Shown: positions 23,184 to 35,000 of the stretch, in pieces
Layout of the letters: each line of letters starts with the position of its first letter
Numbering within the stretch: the first letter of the stretch is position 1
Assembly: GCF_000485595.1 (NCBI RefSeq)
Contig: NW_014577459.1
Coordinates: forward strand, 207,480 to 258,946
DNA from: Priapulus caudatus
Lineage: Eukaryota; Priapulida; Priapulimorpha; Priapulimorphida; Priapulidae
DNA length: 51,467 nt
Reading direction: 5' to 3'
The notes under the pieces: generated by a model
What the model saw: only the letters and a program-made list of their open reading frames with translations
What the model was told of the DNA's origin: nothing
The model's database searches: none
Translations under genes and position numbers: made by a program

Positions 23184-26100
23184 GAGAGACAGAGACACAG
23201 ACACAGAGAGAGAGAGAGAATATAATTACTAGGTTACCTGCTCCAGTGTAGTGCGAACTACATTGACAGCTGAAGCCCATCGCTGCTTACTTGTGTCCAA
23301 GCTCTCAAACTCTGCTTCTAACAATTTTCTTAGACGTGATGAACGAGTTAAGAGATAATGAACTAAGTTATGTAGTTATAGTGATATATATCTTAAATAA
23401 TTAAATAGTTACCTCCTACCTCCTATTTTACTAACCTTACTGAGCTTATATAGTTGTCTTATTACTCTCTACAATATTTTATATATAAGTATTTTTGATG
23501 CACATAGATAGCATACTACCATATTTACTCGTGTATAAGTCGCGCTTTTTTGTACATAACTTCAATAAAAAAATCAGCGATGCGACATAAACGAGGCTAA
23601 GAAATCAGTCCCAGTATGGGACCAGTTCCGTGCACACAAGACAGAAACATGGGGTGCGGCTTATACACGAATGAGACTTATACAAGAATGTGACTTAGTT
23701 ATACACGAGTAAATACGGTACATAATCTTAAACAAATTAATGAGTTATACAAGTTTAGTCTTCTAGCAACTGGAAAGGATATCATCATCTACGATGAACT
23801 TGAGAAATTTGTTGCATTCCACTTTGCTTCCCAGGAAGTCTTGTTTAACTATAGCCAAATCAAGGAATCCTTTCTTGATCAATGTGTAGGACTCTCTAAT
23901 AAATATTCAACACATTTTTAGTACAGACCTTGCGCATAATATATTTAATAGAACAGCAAAGTATATATATAGAGGGTTGACGTTGACCAAACTTACCTAA
24001 AGATTTTCTGTATAAAATGTTAAAAATATATCAAATATAACAAAGAGAGATAATTTTGGACACTTACTGAATTAATGGATGAACATTTTCATACAAAGTG
24101 AACTTTTTTCCTGTATTCCCACCCTAAATAAAACAAACAATATAAAGTCAATTTTAATTCATCACAGCCATCACACATTTTTCACCAAACATTTTTAACG
24201 ACATTTGATTGATTCGCCTAAACGCGGGGTAAACAGTTTACACCTACCACCCAACCATTTTTTAAGGAATTGAGAAGAGGGTCATCACAGCCATCGCAGA
24301 CTATATTACTAATTAGTTAGTATATTAACAAAGTCAAAGTATTTAAAGAACACGAACTCAACGACGTCTATCATAGCCATCACAGAGTATATTAATTAGT
24401 ATATTAACGAAGCCATAAATTCACATGGAAGTGGAGCAAACCTTTATGAGTGTTAGATACTCGGCTACTGCTGACCGAGCGCTCACAGACAGCTTACGCG
24501 CTTCCTCATCGCAGACCCAGCAATGGACACCTCTACGCCCCGAATACACCCACAGTCGATGCTGGAAGCCGAAATCATCTGCAATAACAATGTAACAAAA
24601 GCGTAGATCACACTGCATGCTTACCCATTTCTGCTCATTGCATATATATTGTTTTATAGGCTGGAGATCCAGCCCTATTCTCCACGAGGAGAGAAGGAAC
24701 TAAGAAGACACATGCTGGAGATATTTGTCTCAGAATCTGGGAATTTATTGTTACAAAAAAATTCGGACAGATTTTTCCTGTCCGTGATTCCTGTCACACA
24801 TTTAATATAGAAACTGCTAAAAAAGACAACGTTGTTTTTTATGTTACATTTTATCACCTCTAATCCTTATGCGACGGAGGCTTATAATGCAGGGTTTCTT
24901 ATACATAAGAGGCACAGTGGCGCACCGCCGTTGTCAAATTTAACATTGACGTTGTGAAAATGTTCCTGTATTTACTGATAAGTATATCCTGTATCTATAT
25001 ACCTATAAGTATATCAATACATCCTGTATTTGAATCCATCATGCACGTTTTTTTCCCAAACTGGCCATTATACCTCCTTTGTCTAATTTTCCCTCAGAAG
25101 AAACCCTGTAATGGTTCACAAAAATTTAAATTAAACATGGCAAGTCTTTATACAATAATATGTCTTACCTTTCAAAGCACGGTCAATTACTTTGATTGCA
25201 AGTGTCATAAAGGGCCAGCACTTATGACATATATCTGCTCCACTGAAAATGGAATACATATTTAAAATGTGTAATGAAATCTGTAATAATAAAAATAACA
25301 TTTTAGATCAATATTTCAAACCCCAAATAAATCAAATTAATCATTTCTGGTATGATACTAAAAATGGAATTTCAGTAAGACCAAAACAAAATATATGTGT
25401 GTTTACCGTTACATGCTGAAAGAAATAGGGTAGGTAGGTAGAGAAAACATTTTATTTTCTTGAAATATTTTATTTACGAACTATGTACGAAGGATGTGCG
25501 TTGTGCCTTTTGAAGCAGAAACTGTCCAATTCATATATATATATAATTTTTTTTTTACTTTAAAGAAATTTGACAATTAAATGTTTAGGGTCGCTGGGAA
25601 TAAATAGGGTCGGTCGGGAAACCGTAACCACACCTATATTTTGTTTAGGCCTAACAAAACAGTACATCCATGAGTACTGTTGTAAAAAGTGTGTAAACTG
25701 GTGGTGGACATGTAATATCATTGAACACATTAGGTGAACTAGTACTAGTGGTCTCCTGTATAACATGGGTACCAGTCAAAAAGGACTCTTGGGTATTTCC
25801 ATTGAGTGGCAGTTACACATTGAAACCACTTCTGTAGAAAGGCAGCCATGGAGAATCTGTATTATAAGTCACATTTGGTGCTTTTCTTGACTGAACCTTA
25901 TAGTTATATATAATTAAGTTTGACTGTATTTTTCTATTGTGAACAATATTTTATAAATACCTGCAACATGTCCGCACATCATCATAATCTGTCATGTCTA
26001 TATCAAATACAAGTTCCTTCTCTACTGGTGTTAGGGTTATAGCAGGTGACCTGTCTTTTGGCTGAAATTTGAAAAATCACATAACATCACAACTCACTAT

Positions 26101-28718
26101 TTATTAAATAAAAAGTAAGCATCTATAGATTGTTACTTTCATTTCAAAACTAAAATCATTATTAAATGCAAATTATTCATCTTCAGTACAAAAATGTACT
26201 CAGCATTCCCTAAAAAAATATAACTCATTCCTTACCTTGGATGTATATACAGCTCCTATGTCAATCTTGTATGGACATCGCTTGATTATCTCTTTTTCCA
26301 GTTCAGCTTGGTCCGCAAATGATTGGTAACGAATGTAGATGTCATCTTTCAGCGTGAAGGAAAATTCTCGATTTTGAAAAGTTGACTTTGATACAAGGCC
26401 TAAACAAACATAAACAAGAACTTCAGTCCACTGCATAGTGAGTGCATACTATTTTCCAGTTTCATTATAAAAATGTATACTTTTTCTGCTGAAATTTTCA
26501 TGAATCTTTGCAAAGGCAATGAACCATACTAGTAGGAATATGTTACTGAAGTGTAAGTACGATCCTAGCGATATCACTATTAATTATAAATGCAAATGCA
26601 CACATGTATATAGAGACATAAGCTTCATTTCTCGCCCTAGCTAACTGGACCACATTATAAACAAGCAGCTATGATGCTCTAATTAGCTAGATCAATCTTG
26701 CAAGGGTTCTCCCCAGGAATTTCAGAAGACATGGTGTTTATGGACGGATAGGGGAGGGCCCGGAAGTTTTTTTTTTACCAATTGGGGTTTATTACGTGTA
26801 TCATAAGCAACCTCAATATGAAGTAAACTTGGCTAGGTCGGAGACATCAAGCTCCCAAAAACATAGCATGTCTGCGCTGGAATTTCAGAAGTCAACAGCT
26901 GAAAGTTATGGCAGGTAGATTTATAGTCGGGGGATTTATAAGATGTAACGTAGCAAATTGGCTTCAACTTTGAATGCATGGTGGATCCGACATGTGCACT
27001 AAACTTAAGCCAGGCTTCGGAAGAACCCTGATAATACTAGCTCAGTAGCTGTGCATATCCTGTATACAATGTCAATACAAGTGAGAACTGTGGTGGCCGT
27101 CGTTAGCATGTCCACTATTGACTTTAAAGGCTGTGAGCAGTTTACCTAAGCCTGTGTGCCCTCATTATCAGCAGTGTTGTCTGCTAAGCATGACAATACT
27201 CTCTATGACCAACTAGCGAAAGGGAACTCAGGTCTCAAATTAGTTCCCAACTAACTAGCCAAGTAGCTTAATCATGACAGTGCTGAAAGTGAAACAATTC
27301 AAACACGCGCTGCAGATGCAGAAAATCGACAGTCGACGAGTCATATTGTCCCAGTAACTAAATGCGATAATGTAACCCAACCCAAGCAATTAAGAATAGG
27401 GATGTTGTTTACCTACTTGTGCGGATTACATTGTAACTGTTATTGACATTGTATCTAAACAGTATCATATGTCAGTAAACTGCACTGTGCCACATAGGCA
27501 CTTGGAGCGTTTCAATAAAATATAATGCTAAATAAATACAAAATCTATTTACTACCAAAGTCTTAATGTTTCTCTACTCTCTTTCACCTATTATTGCCGA
27601 CAAGTTTCTGTAAATGCCGTCCAAATGCTCATCTGCAACACACGCTGGCTGCTGCACACTGAAACATAAATATATAGCAGGTAGGAAAGCGTGCTGCCAA
27701 AATTCGCTCGCCGCTCGCTTGATTTCACACGAATACAAGACAAATATTCAACCATTCTACTCCATCTTTGTTTCTTTTTGAAGGACAGTGTTCACTTGTT
27801 ATAAAAACCTACTGTCTGTGTTTGTAACCGAGCTGTGTCACGCGAAATCACACAAAGCCTGACAAAATTCTCGCGTTCGCTCCCGTTGCGCAGTTTATCT
27901 AAATGGCTGTCGGAATCAGGAAACATCCACCGGCGCTCTTCGTGACCTCATTTTCGCACCGCATTATTGCAACGCTCCACTGGCGGCTTTGACGGGGTTC
28001 GTACGGGAGTTGGAAAGCAGCGTGGTAATTTCCCAAAATGCAGTGTGCCGCCTATAGCCCTGTAGCTGTACTTGCAGCCATTTACATAAACTGCGCAACA
28101 GGAGCGAACGCGAGAATTTCGTCAGGCTGTGTGATTTTGCGTGACACAGCTCGGTTACGAACACAGACAGTATGTTTTTATAACAAGTGAACATGCACTG
28201 TCCTTCAAATAGAAACAAAGATGGAGTAGAATGGTTGAATATTTGTGTTGTATTCGTGTGAAATCCAGCGAGCGTCAATCGAATTTTGGCAGCGCGCTTT
28301 CCTACCTGCTATATATTTATGATGTGTCAGTGTGCAGCAGCCAGCGTGTGTTGCAGATGAGTATTTGGACGGCATTTACAGGAAATTGTCGCCGTCGGCA
28401 ATAATTATAATACTAATAGGTGAAAGAGAGTAGAGAAACATTAAGGATAGAGAGCATGTCCAGTAATAAACATCATCATATCCAATCACCATCCTGGACA
28501 TCATCTCTAATCTCTATCCTTGAACCTTATATTTTATTGAAACGCTCCAAGTGCCTGTGCTCAGTGTTGTATCTCCTGTGATCCTTGGACTGCCTACCAT
28601 TCGCATTCCCATAACTCAACCAACGAAAGTATTCTTTATATGGAAACAATCTTCTGTAATAGATAGGTAGATAATCCGGTAAAATTGCTGGATCATATTT
28701 GCTGTGCTCGTCATCCAT
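21345..28718 (-). CDS. PRIM1: DNA primase small (catalytic) subunit, PRIM1/p49
   Basis: Exons in transcript order: 28598-28718, 26236-26399, 25961-26061, 25169-25242, 24442-24578, 24068-24123, 23771-23895, 23238-23362, tentatively 22831-22876, then 22401-22513, 21641-21775 and 21345-21451 (TAG stop). The protein makes RNA primers for DNA polymerase alpha in the nucleus. Seen: [18 protein letters not shown] near the N terminus; [30 protein letters not shown] with the two metal-binding aspartates (about D115 and D117); [12 protein letters not shown] with the zinc-binding cysteines; [20 protein letters not shown] with the nucleotide-binding S, R, R and [21 protein letters not shown] with the third aspartate; and [16 protein letters not shown]. 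Estimated length is about 433 residues against roughly 420 in human. Borders around exons 7-9 are uncertain, and exon 9 leaves a one-base phase conflict. It is divergent from CASC3. Confidence 0.95.
22831..22876 (-). CDS. PRIM1: Tentative PRIM1 exon 9
   Basis: On the minus strand this segment reads [14 protein letters not shown], which fits the expected place of the vertebrate stretch around NDKYGPWLEWE, just before the metal-binding RLDINV exon. Its donor (GTGTAC) gives phase 2, matching the next exon at 22513. The acceptor (ATAATAG) follows a branch-point-like CACTAAC and a very long CT tract made by the neighbouring microsatellite. However, the upstream exon ends in phase 0 whereas this one needs phase 1, so one base is missing or a border is wrong. 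It could be a chance match; a one-base assembly error near the microsatellite is equally possible. Confidence 0.45.
22891..23219. repeat. GA/CT microsatellite in a PRIM1 intron
   Basis: About 330 bp of GA-rich repeat with GACA and GGGA interruptions. On the PRIM1 (minus) strand it is a CT tract immediately upstream of the tentative exon 9 acceptor. The Arg/Glu and Ser/Leu open frames over it are artefacts. Confidence 0.95.
23517..23720. mobile_element. MITE with TACCRTATTTACTCGTGTAT ends
   Basis: The left end TACCATATTTACTCGTGTAT and the inverted right end (ATACACGAGTAAATACGGTA) bound about 204 bp in a PRIM1 intron. Ends of this kind with TA flanks are widespread in animal genomes. Confidence 0.75.
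26703..27030. mobile_element. MITE family B, copy 1 (AGGGTTCTCCCCAGGAATTTC ends, truncated here for length)
   Basis: The left end AGGGTTCTCCCCAGGAATTT and the right end CTTCGGAAGAACCCTG are partly inverted. Internal landmarks GGGAGGGCCCGG and CCGACATG recur in a related copy at about 37379-37684 in CASC3 intron 3. Copy 1 lies in PRIM1 intron 1. Confidence 0.55.
27489..28559. mobile_element. PRIM1 intron: Foldback element in PRIM1 intron 1
   Basis: The left arm (about 27489-27909) is inverted at about 28075-28559, with a spacer of roughly 165 bp. Landmarks: GGCACTTGGAGCGTTTCAAT against ATTGAAACGCTCCAAGTGCC, and the CTACTCTCTTTCACCTA and GCGCAGTTTA blocks with their inverses. The right arm differs where an 80-bp repeat (28446-28525) replaces about 36 bp present in the left arm. 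The outer end is only 39 bp from PRIM1 exon 1. Confidence 0.85.
28446..28525. mobile_element. GATAGAGAGCATGTCCA short repeat, copy 1
   Basis: Short inverted-repeat unit (GATAGAGAGCATGTCCAG and, inverted, CTGGACATCATCTCTAATC). It shares CCTATCC/CATATCC, CCATCCTGGACATC and TATCCTTGAACC with the copy at 29351-29458. Confidence 0.75.
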
Positions 28719-29036
28719 CACGTACACAAAATTAGTATAAAATGAAAAAAAACAGGAAACGCAAAACCTTGTGCAAAATCTTTGACGCTTTACAATTTCG
28801 CGCCAAGTAATGTGTCGCCTCTCGTGTAGGCCCTGTCACGCTCACTGCTAGCAATTATTACAAATTACGCTGCTTAGCCAAAACAAACAAGAACTATTAA
28901 CCAACCTAGTAAAATTAAAACAAATATCTAAACAAAAGCATGTTAATTTCAATATTTATTGTATTCGTGTTTATAAAACAATTTAGTATCGCTTCAACAA
29001 AACATCTTGTATATAGGGGAAGTGAAAGAATGCATC
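28719..29036. promoter_or_regulatory. Likely bidirectional promoter of PRIM1 and CASC3
   Basis: Only 318 bp separate the PRIM1 start codon (minus strand, 28716-28718) from the CASC3 start codon (29037-29039). Both promoters and both 5' UTRs must lie here unless there are upstream non-coding exons. No TATA box is well placed. The spacer contains an E2F-type site at 28796-28806 and a GGAAGTG ETS-like motif at 29018-29024, close to the CASC3 ATG. Both fit TATA-less housekeeping and cell-cycle promoters. Confidence 0.7.
28796..28806 (+). promoter_or_regulatory. E2F-type site TTTCGCGCCAA
   Basis: This is a full match to the E2F consensus TTTSSCGC with its GCGCCAA half. It lies 78 bp upstream of the PRIM1 start codon, in a locally CpG-poor spacer. 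Primase subunit genes are classical E2F targets, so S-phase control of PRIM1 from this site is a reasonable inference; an effect on CASC3 is unknown. Confidence 0.7.
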
Positions 29037-32000
29037 ATGGCGGATAGACGAAGGAGGAGAATTTCAGGCAGCGACGAGGAGGACAATTCTAGTGGATCAG
29101 ATGACGCAGTGCCAAAACTTAAAAGGGCTTCCGATTGTGTATGAAGTTTGGTTTTATTTTTTTCAGTACGCAGTAGTCCGAGAACTTCGGGAATCGATGT
29201 GCGTCATGTGTACTGTCTGACATTGCCGTGTGTTAAAAGTTCTTAGCAATATGATATATATCGTATTCGTACTACTACTACTAGTACTACTACTACTAGT
29301 ACTAGTACTACCAGCAGTGCCAGTACTGTAGTGCAGAGGCAGCGGCTCAATGATAGAGAGCATGTCCACTAATAAACGTCATCCTATCCAATCAGTATCA
29401 CCATCCTGGACATCTTCTCTATCCTTGAACCGGCTCAGGGATAGAGAAGATGTCCAGTCCTATCTTATCAACTAACATGGACAAGAGTCTTCTAACTTCT
29501 AAGTTTTAATATCTTACTCTGAGACATGACTATAATTAAGCCATATATTTCCCGAATGCGTAAAATATTCATAACTGAATAGTGAATAGTACCTGATATG
29601 TATGACTCTGAATATGAGGTTCAGGGATAGAGATGATTGAATATTAGAAAGTGCTGATAAGCATAATTCATTACCCCAGTACATAATTCGTTATCATTTA
29701 TATCACCCTGTCCCTAATCCTAACCCCAATGACTAACGTGCACCTTAACCCTAATTAAGGTCACCATTATTTTAATGAGAGAATATACAATTCTGGTATG
29801 TGTACTTCAGTTCATGGGCATTGACATTTATTACAGCCCATTATATCATTAATTCTTATTACATTAAATGAAGCCAGCACAATTATGTTAATAAAAGAAG
29901 TGATGATGTTTGATTGCTTTATTTTTACGAAGTGGCTATATGCCCGGCAGCCGGGCACGGTCTTCGATTTCCTAAATGCCCGGCAGTTTTTAATTGTCGG
30001 TGATTTCTCAAGTAAACAGTGTACTCAGGGCTTGAAACTAACCTAAAATGTTCACTAGCCAGCAGGGCTAGTCACCTGTAAAATCTACTAGCCCTTAAAA
30101 ATACACCAGCCCTTAAGTTTTCTGAATACACCAGTTTTTGCCATTTTTCGGGGGGGGGAGGTCGGGTTTGATTTTAGATGCTCTGAGATGCATTCTGCGA
30201 AATTCATATGACTTGTGAAAATCTGCATTTCAGTATAGACTTCAGTATACACATAACAGTGACATATGTTATAAAGGCAGAAATAAAAATTAATATTCCT
30301 TAGTAGTAATGAACGATTAGTAACTATTAGTCCAGTTTACTGAATTGTGAAAGTTCATGGTTGAAGGATACATCTCCAAAACGTTGGTGCATGAAATTTT
30401 CATGCGATTTTTCGTTTCAAAACTTTATTCGATATGCGCTAACACCTATGTTGCCCACATGTGAACATGCGCATTTCTGCGCATATACAGGATCAGCTGT
30501 GACTGTCACAGCCCGTTTCTTGCTTGCCCGCGTAGCATGGTGTAGTAAGCAGCGGCACTTGACCGTCATTATATGACGTCGAGAGACATGATGACAGAAC
30601 CATGAATATTAACTAAGCCGGTAACTACCCGCGTCAAACCTGCTAACAGCTGTCATTCACAGCTGTATCACTGTCACATTCCATGTATCATCTGCTAGTG
30701 AATTCAATCATTAGTGATCCCACGTCCAAGAATAGTTCTAACACCCTCGCAACACACAGCTACTACTTACTATATCGCTGCTTATCATCGCGCGCAGTTG
30801 GTTTACCAATATTAGCTTTGGTGACGTCAGGATGAGCGGAGTTCAGTGCGTTCTGCAATGGTAAACCGACTCGTAATTCTTACAATTCGTCAAGGTGCAT
30901 GACATTTTACCAATTTAGTGGGTCACGTTAGTCATCGGATATGTCGCAGGTAATGTACTAACAATAGGATATATCAACATACGTTCACGCCCGTTTTGCA
31001 CACAGGCCGTCCACTACAATTGTGAAAACATAGAAAAACGCTGAATTTCCCGTTTCGATTTCTGGACATAGTAGCCGATCGTAATAAAGGATATTTCTCT
31101 GTGATACCGAATTCGATTTAATTTAATTTTACACTCGTTTTAATGGTAACACATTTTGTGGTAAATAAACCCGTCAGGGATTGTTATTTGAAAGTGCCTT
31201 ACTTTATTAGTATGCTCTGTTATTCGCGCTAAAAATTCCCTATTTTTACATATAACTTGGATTTTAAACAGTTTTTGCGAGTTTTCTCGGTAATAATATG
31301 AACATTTAAAAACAACCTGACGGACTATTTTTGGTCCATATGGTCTTAATCAATGTGGCGAAAAGATTTTGTATCCCATACTCCTTCTGCGTAGGTGAGA
31401 AATATCCAAAACTACCATTTTACCATAAAAATTTCAAAATTGTGTCGGTAACATACTTAGCGTGCTGGAAATTTCATTGAAATTTTTGGCTATGAGCATA
31501 GACGAGTATTATCTCCTCTATAATAAAACAATGTGAAAAAAAATTGATTTCACATTCGCCGAATAAACGTTGTAATCTCACTAGAGCAATACTCTTGCGC
31601 ACAACGGAGAGTATCCTTAGTTGAAACTCGTTGTGACTACTCTCTACTAACAATACAGAGGTTTGTTAGTAGTGTAAGTAACAAGTACCATAAGAGTTAT
31701 AAGTGTGAAGTTATCCTGTTTGTGTATGTTTAAGGATTTGTAGACAGGTTGTATTGGCAATCTATAATTTAGTTGACTGAATTATACAGCGGCACATAGA
31801 AAACAAGCGTGTTATGCTAGGTTAGGGATGAAACGTTCGTATATATAAAAGCCTTACGAATACCAGTGTTACAAGGAATGTAGGTTTAAAGGTATATATA
31901 TATGCGTGTATATTTCATAAACAGTACCTAACAAAACCATGACTCACTATTCACTCAATTATAGCACATAGAGATCAACTGCGATGTATATTAGCCAGGG

Positions 32001-35000
32001 ATGGATTCCAAACTGAGTATAATACATTGAGTTCTAATTTGTTATTTAGTGCAATATCACATTGAAATCATCTTGTCGTGTTGAAAAGGGGAGAGGATGT
32101 AGTGGTTTAACCTCTACATAAACAGAAAGTAGCCACAGAGAAACCGTATTGCCGTACCATACACTGTGATGGAATTAAATGGTGGTTTTAATCTGGTAGT
32201 AAGTCTCACGCAGTATGCCACTAGGCACGTTCGAGCATTGTGACTGTATGTTAGGGTTATTTACTCCTGAACGGACTTTACTTTTCCTCCGTTAATTTAC
32301 GCACCGTGTTCACATCATTCCCCATCCTTGATATTTATTAGTTGAGGTAGCAAGTATATATCACTAGGTCAGGATCTACACATTTTTTGCCTGGCACGTA
32401 CAGAAAATTAATCACAAGATGTACTAATGAATTGAATGAATTTTCCAAGTCAAGCGTTAGTCAGTTGTAACCTTGACCCTATATTCTAATCAGGTAACCT
32501 AACGACCGCTAGATGTTTTGTTCGTAGTTCGAGTACGGATTGCGTAATACTCTGCGTCCAACCATATTAAGCTGTAATGCCATATAATGAAAGTTAACTC
32601 TACAGGCCCGCAAACAATCGTATTCAGTACCAAACCGAGGTGAAATAGAGCTGCGCAGTATTACCAGTATAGCCCGCGGTAACGTGACCGTGTATCGTGA
32701 CGTATACAGCGATACCTTGTGTGGTTGTAGTGGTGTACCCCGCTATACTTTGCATAGCCTTTATACAATTCATCTTTGTCTGATCCGACCACCATTCCAC
32801 AGCTATAGTAAACGCATATCATGCTAAGCACCCTATTCTTTAGTGCCTAGTAGAGACTAGTCTTGGCGCTGTCTTTAATGTGATACAATACACTTACATA
32901 TACTTCGNNNNNNNNNNNNNNNNNNNNNNNNNTCAAGTAAACAGGAGGGTTAGGGTGCCGGCTGCCGGGCATATAGCCACAGCGTTATTTTTAACAAGTT
33001 TGAGAAAGTTACTAAAACTATACATTGAAATCAGGGAGTATTTTACTCCTGACGGTACTTTACTTTTCCTCCGTTAATTTCGCACCCTGTTTCACATATT
33101 CCCCATCCTTGTATTTTATTAGTGGGTAGCAAAAATATATCACTAGTGGTCGTGATCTAACATTTTTGCTGGCAGTAAGAAAATTTAATCACAAGATGTA
33201 TAAATGATTGAAGATTTTCCAAGTAACCGTTAGTCAGTTGTACACTGACCCATATTTCTAAGCAGGTAACCTACGACCTAGATGTTTTGTTCGTAGTTCA
33301 GTAGATGCGTTATACTCGCACCATTAAGCTCTGCCCCATATAATGAAAGTTAACTTACAGAAACATCGTTATTCAGACCAAACAGGTGAATAGAGGTGCG
33401 CAGTATTACCAGTATACCGCGGTACGTGACCTGTACCGGTACGTACAGCGATACTTTGTGTGGTGTAGTGGTGTACCGGCTTATACTTTGCATAGCTTTA
33501 TAAATTCATCTTTGTCGATCGACACCATTCACGCTATATACGCATATCTCTAGCACCTATTCTATATGCCTAGTAGATAGTCTGCGCTGTTTTATTTGTA
33601 CATACTTCATTACTTCACCGGCGCGCGTACACCGTATGCGGCCCGTGTACACTGTGTGCGGCCCGTGTACGCATCATACACGCGCGCGTACAGTGTATGC
33701 GGCCCATGCACGCATCATACACACGCGCGTACACTACACTGTGCGCGGCCCGTGTACGCATCATACACGCGCGCGTACACTGTGTGGGGCCCGTGTATGC
33801 ATCACACACGCGCGCGTACAGTGTATGCGTCCCATGCACGCATCATACACACGCACGTACACTACACTGTGTGCGGCCCGTGTACGCATCATACACACGC
33901 GCGCGTACACTGTGTGCGCGAGTTATATTCTTCTGACCTGTTCTTGAAATTGCGGTAATACCGTGGTACTTTGGTAAAATACCATGGTATACCGCGGTAC
34001 AAAAATTTTTGCGGTACCCAACTCTACAGGTGAATCAGTTGTCAATTTGTCTATAATGGTTTCCCATGAGTTTCATGAGTCTTTACATTTGCTTAGTATT
34101 GTCATGTAATAACCAGGGTCACATTCAGTACCCATTGGAAATGGAAAATGTTGCTGCTATGCTGGTAACTAAAATGTCATGTTTTTAAAAATGGGACATT
34201 ATTTGGTGTTTTGCTTGTCTCTGTAGTCATATAAATAGAGGTTATAGTATGTATGTGTTGGATGTCCTTACACCATGGTTGCATGTATCTAAGTGGTTTA
34301 CCTACAGTGTTTATGTTCTATAAACTGGGGCATGGTCCCAAATGTCATTGACAGGTCGGAAGTAAATATCAAATCCATTCAAGCGCCACTGAGTCAAATG
34401 ACCCATTTCAGATTACTATGGGAAGGAAGTTCTCAATTTCCAATCTAAGTGACAGTCATGTTAGCCTTGCATTTAATGTGAGATCTGCATAGGAGGAGTG
34501 ATAGGCTGTAGGAGTGTCATGTAATGCATATTCACATTTCACATGGATGTGTGCGCGGGGTGCGCGTGTGTGTGAAATTCATTGAATCTTAAGGACTACT
34601 TGTTTTCAGTAATCAACTTACCAGTTCATAAGTTTAATCCAAACATTAAAAGTTACTTCATTTCAGCAGTAAAAAAATCTATCCGTGATTGCAATGGGTC
34701 TGGCAGTTTATGGAAAACGAGAAATAATTGATAGATTAGATCAGGAGTAGATAAAGACGTGATTAGATTTATAATTTTTTTAATAAATAACTACTATTGC
34801 TGGTTTCTAGACTACTAGCTATCTAATAGTGTTTTTCTGTTGTCTTGTAGGAGAGCGAGGGTGGTTTTGACGAAAAAGGTATGTGATCTAGTTATTTGTT
34901 ATATTCTAGATTTTGTTAATGTTCATTCACTGCTTTGGTAATGACCAACTGTTGGCAATTAATTTAATATTAAGTGTTATTTTTTAAACATCAAATGTTT

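Noticed and set aside
22800-23232. Arg/Glu-rich and Ser/Leu-rich open frames of 115-141 codons
   Set aside because: They are GA/CT microsatellite translations; only the short segment at 22831-22876 on the minus strand has possible coding meaning.
29037-29144. CASC3 exon 1 as a complete 35-codon small protein ending at TGA 29142-29144
   Set aside because: The TGA lies within the GTATGA donor, and splicing at 29138 restores ASDC-ESEGG continuity with the family.
33596-33958. Three plus-strand frames of 79-120 codons rich in His, Arg, Thr and Ala
   Set aside because: They follow the minisatellite unit in all three frames, which argues against selection on any one.
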